Assembly: GCA_934630735.1 (NCBI GenBank)
Contig: CAKTWK010000001.1
Coordinates: 1-64,000 of the forward strand
Reading direction: 5' to 3'
DNA length: 64,000 nucleotides
Origin: an uncultured Collinsella sp.
Lineage (GTDB): Bacteria; Actinomycetota; Coriobacteriia; Coriobacteriales; Coriobacteriaceae
Both the position numbers and the translations under genes were made by a program. Positions within the stretch are counted from its first letter, which is position 1. Each line of letters opens with the position of its first letter. The notes below the pieces were generated by a model. That model made no database searches. It was not told the origin of the DNA and saw only the letters and a list, made by a program, of their open reading frames with translations. Positions 62,095-64,000 of the stretch are shown here, one piece after another.

Positions 62095-62186
62095 GGGTGC
62101 CCCGCGGCGGTCTGGTGTTTTCATCTTCACTCCGGTTGCTTCGCAAAGTCGTTCAGATGAAAACACCAGACCGCCGCGGGGCACCC
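62095..62186. repeat. Hairpin with perfect 32-bp arms
   Basis: 62095-62126 and 62155-62186 are exact inverse copies (starting GGGTGCCCCGCGGCGG). The 28-nt loop has CTCCGGTTGCTTCGCAAAGTCG-like sequence that recurs in the hairpin at 62344. Confidence 0.92.
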
Positions 62187-62227
62187 TCGACCTACCGGGG
62201 ATTGCCATGACGTACGTTTGCTGCAAT

Positions 62228-62283
62228 AAAAGCGTGGGATCCGCCGTTCGAACGAACGGCGGATCCCACGCTCGCTTTTTATT
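62228..62283 (-). terminator. carB terminator with 20-bp perfect stem
   Basis: Arms 62231-62250 and 62253-62272 are perfect inverse copies (AGCGTGGGATCC...), with a 2-nt loop. T-run TTTT on the minus strand and CTTTTT on the plus, so bidirectional. Confidence 0.85.
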
Positions 62284-62343
62284 CAGCCCTAGTCATCGCG
62301 CAAAGTTCCTTCGGCAGCACACGATGCAGCCAAGTCACCGCAG

Positions 62344-62430
62344 GCCGGGGCGGGAGGGGCCGAGTTTCCTCCTGAGCGACTCTGCTTGCAGCCGGAGCGA
62401 AGGGGGAAATCTCGGCCCCTCCGCCCCGGC
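62344..62430. repeat. Hairpin with about 26-bp near-perfect arms
   Basis: GCCGGGGCGGGAGGGGCCGAG / CTCGGCCCCTCCGCCCCGGC, with 1-nt slips, around a loop with CGACTCTGCTTGCAGCCGGAG. It ends 12 nt from the carB stop. Confidence 0.88.
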
Positions 62431-62442
62431 CGGCCAGGTCAA

Positions 62443-64000
62443 CTACACCGTGTGCTGCGGCAGGTCCTGCAGGGCGATGACGTCCATGCCCATGTCGTTG
62501 GCGCTACCGTGACCCTGCTGGTCCTCGCGCACGGCCTCGATGGCACTCACGTACGTGTTGGCCGCAGACATCGCGGTCACGCAGGTCACGCCACGACGGA
62601 CGGCCTCGGTACGCAGCAGGTAGCCATCGCCACGAGAGCCCGGGCCGTACGGTGTGTTGATGATTACCGCGATCTTGCCATCAGCGATGAGGTCGCCGAT
62701 GTTGGGGCGCTCGCCGTCGTGCGGGCCGCTAATCTTCTCCACAATCTCGCACGTCACGTTGCCTCCACGCAGCACGCGCGCCGTACCCTCGGTGGAGCAG
62801 ATGTCAAAGCCCAGGTAACGCAGGATACGCGCGACCGAAAGGATGTGGCGCTTGTCGCGGTCGCACACGCTGATGAATACCTTGCCGGCGCTCGGGTCGG
62901 GCAGCTTGTAGTCGATCGCCAGCTGCGTCTTGGCGTATGCCTCGGGATAGCTCTTGGCGATGCCCATGACCTCGCCCGTCGACTTCATCTCGGGCCCCAG
63001 GATGACGTCGGCGCCCGGGAAACGACCCCAGGGCATGACGGCTTCCTTCATGCAGAACCAGTCCAGCTGACGTTCGTCGCTCGGCAGGCCCAAGCTCGCG
63101 ATGGAATCGCCTGCCATGATGCGCGCCGCGCACTTGGCCAGCGGCACGCCGGTGGCCTTGGAGATAAACGGCACGGTACGGCTGGCGCGCGGGTTGGCCT
63201 CAATCACGTAGACGGTCTCGCCCTTGATGGCATATTGCACGTTGACCAGACCGCGGACTCCCAGCGCCATCGCGATGCGGCGCGTGGTCTCGCGGAGCTT
63301 CGCCTGCAGGCTCTCGCTAAAGCTGAACGGCGGGATGCAGGTCGCGGAGTCGCCGGAGTGAATACCGGCTTCCTCGATATGTTCCAGGATGCCGCCGATG
63401 TATACCTCTTCGCCATCGCACAGGGCGTCGACATCGGACTCGATTGCGCCCTCCAGGAAGCGGTCCAGATACACCGGGTAGTCGGGGCTGATGCGCGCAG
63501 CCTCTGCCATGTAATCGCGCAGATGCTCGGCATCGTAGGCGATCATCATGCCGCGGCCGCCCAGCACGTAGCTCGGACGCACCAGCAGCGGGTAGCCGAT
63601 GTGCGCGGCCACGGCCTCGGCCTCCTCAAACGAGGTGGCCTGGCCCGCCGGCGGGTACATGATGCCCAGCTTGTCGAGCAGGGCGGCGAAGCGCTCGCGG
63701 TCCTCGGCAAAGTCGATGGCATCGGGCTTGGTGCCCATAATGTTCACGCCGCTCTCCTCGAGCATGCGCGCTAGCTTAAGCGGGGTCTGGCCGCCGAGCG
63801 TCACCACGACGCCGTCGGGGCGCTCGACATCGATAACGTCCATGACGTCCTCGTAGGTGAGCGGCTCAAAGTACAGACGGTCGGACGTGTCATAGTCGGT
63901 CGAGACGGTCTCGGGATTGCAGTTGACCATGATGGTCTCGAAGCCGCGGGCCGCCAGCGCGTAGCTCGCGTGCACGCAGCAGTAATCGAACTCGATACCC
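62443..64000 (-). CDS. carB: Carbamoyl-phosphate synthase large subunit, 3' part
   Basis: About 519 residues seen; the N-terminus lies beyond the window. This is the second half of CarB: the second carbamate-phosphorylating ATP-grasp domain (VNCNPETVSTDYDTSDRLYFE, RPSYVLGGRGM, IEANPRASRTVPFISKATG) and the C-terminal allosteric MGS-like domain (DYKLP..VISVCDRDKRHILSVARIL, NTPYGPGSRGD). It makes carbamoyl phosphate for pyrimidines and arginine. Confidence 0.95.
   Translation of the reverse strand, partial: GIEFDYCCVHASYALAARGFETIMVNCNPETVSTDYDTSDRLYFEPLTYEDVMDVIDVERPDGVVVTLGGQTPLKLARMLEESGVNIMGTKPDAIDFAEDRERFAALLDKLGIMYPPAGQATSFEEAEAVAAHIGYPLLVRPSYVLGGRGMMIAYDAEHLRDYMAEAARISPDYPVYLDRFLEGAIESDVDALCDGEEVYIGGILEHIEEAGIHSGDSATCIPPFSFSESLQAKLRETTRRIAMALGVRGLVNVQYAIKGETVYVIEANPRASRTVPFISKATGVPLAKCAARIMAGDSIASLGLPSDERQLDWFCMKEAVMPWGRFPGADVILGPEMKSTGEVMGIAKSYPEAYAKTQLAIDYKLPDPSAGKVFISVCDRDKRHILSVARILRYLGFDICSTEGTARVLRGGNVTCEIVEKISGPHDGERPNIGDLIADGKIAVIINTPYGPGSRGDGYLLRTEAVRRGVTCVTAMSAANTYVSAIEAVREDQQGHGSANDMGMDVIALQDLPQHTV

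Overview
The window looks like chromosome of a Coriobacteriia member, most likely Collinsella or a close relative. This is inferred from high GC, folP-folK and ecfA-ecfA fusions, a polytopic LuxR-type regulator, sortase substrates ending in LAxTGD-TM-KRR(K/N)R, and many GGGGACAG hairpins. No species call is possible from sequence alone. About 45 genes are supported. Most belong to short operons of core metabolism, and two accessory stretches stand out.

Left part (1-20 kb): two overlapping genes for membrane-anchored extracytoplasmic proteins (the first runs off the edge); an Old Yellow Enzyme-type flavin/FeS reductase; a 5-unit hairpin array with an 80-bp period; an initiator tRNA-Met gene; coaX; a degenerate biotin-ligase-like gene translationally abutting a folP-folK fusion; a sirtuin; exonuclease III; two large inverted-repeat elements; an ECF vitamin-type transporter operon (T, fused AA, S); then glmU, prs, pth and nfnAB.

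Middle left (20-33 kb): three tandem sortase-type surface protein genes (about 2202, 799 and 533 aa). Two share almost the same signal peptide and all three share the same cell-wall sorting tail. Two more copies of the 80-bp-period hairpin array lie directly 3' of the first two, each joined to a GGGGACAG hairpin. A membrane-embedded LuxR-type regulator is transcribed away from this block.

Middle right (33-54 kb): a cytidylate-kinase-like gene, a polar amino acid ABC operon, yqeY, a parvulin foldase, an orphan PTS IIA, and a PIN/RHH toxin-antitoxin pair. Next comes an accessory block: an SPFH-domain protein with three zinc ribbons, in one operon with a four-helix membrane protein, a zinc-ribbon helical protein, a long coiled-coil membrane protein and a 63-aa acidic protein. 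It is followed by four N-terminal zinc-ribbon membrane proteins, a zinc-finger/HTH regulator and a DUF234-type ATPase. A degenerate tRNA-Ser-like sequence sits inside the block. I regard this block as the best candidate for an under-described membrane-associated (envelope stress or defence-like) system.

Right part (54-64 kb): purN, purM and purF (minus strand), a CmpB-type membrane protein, a moaE-like gene, a class B sortase, purE, and the 3' part of carB. Between purE and carB lie three consecutive long perfect or near-perfect hairpins.

The most unusual DNA-level signal is a set of intergenic palindromic elements: 80-bp-phased hairpin arrays, nested hairpins with 26-39 bp arms whose sequence differs from element to element, and copies whose first triplet is the stop codon of the upstream gene.
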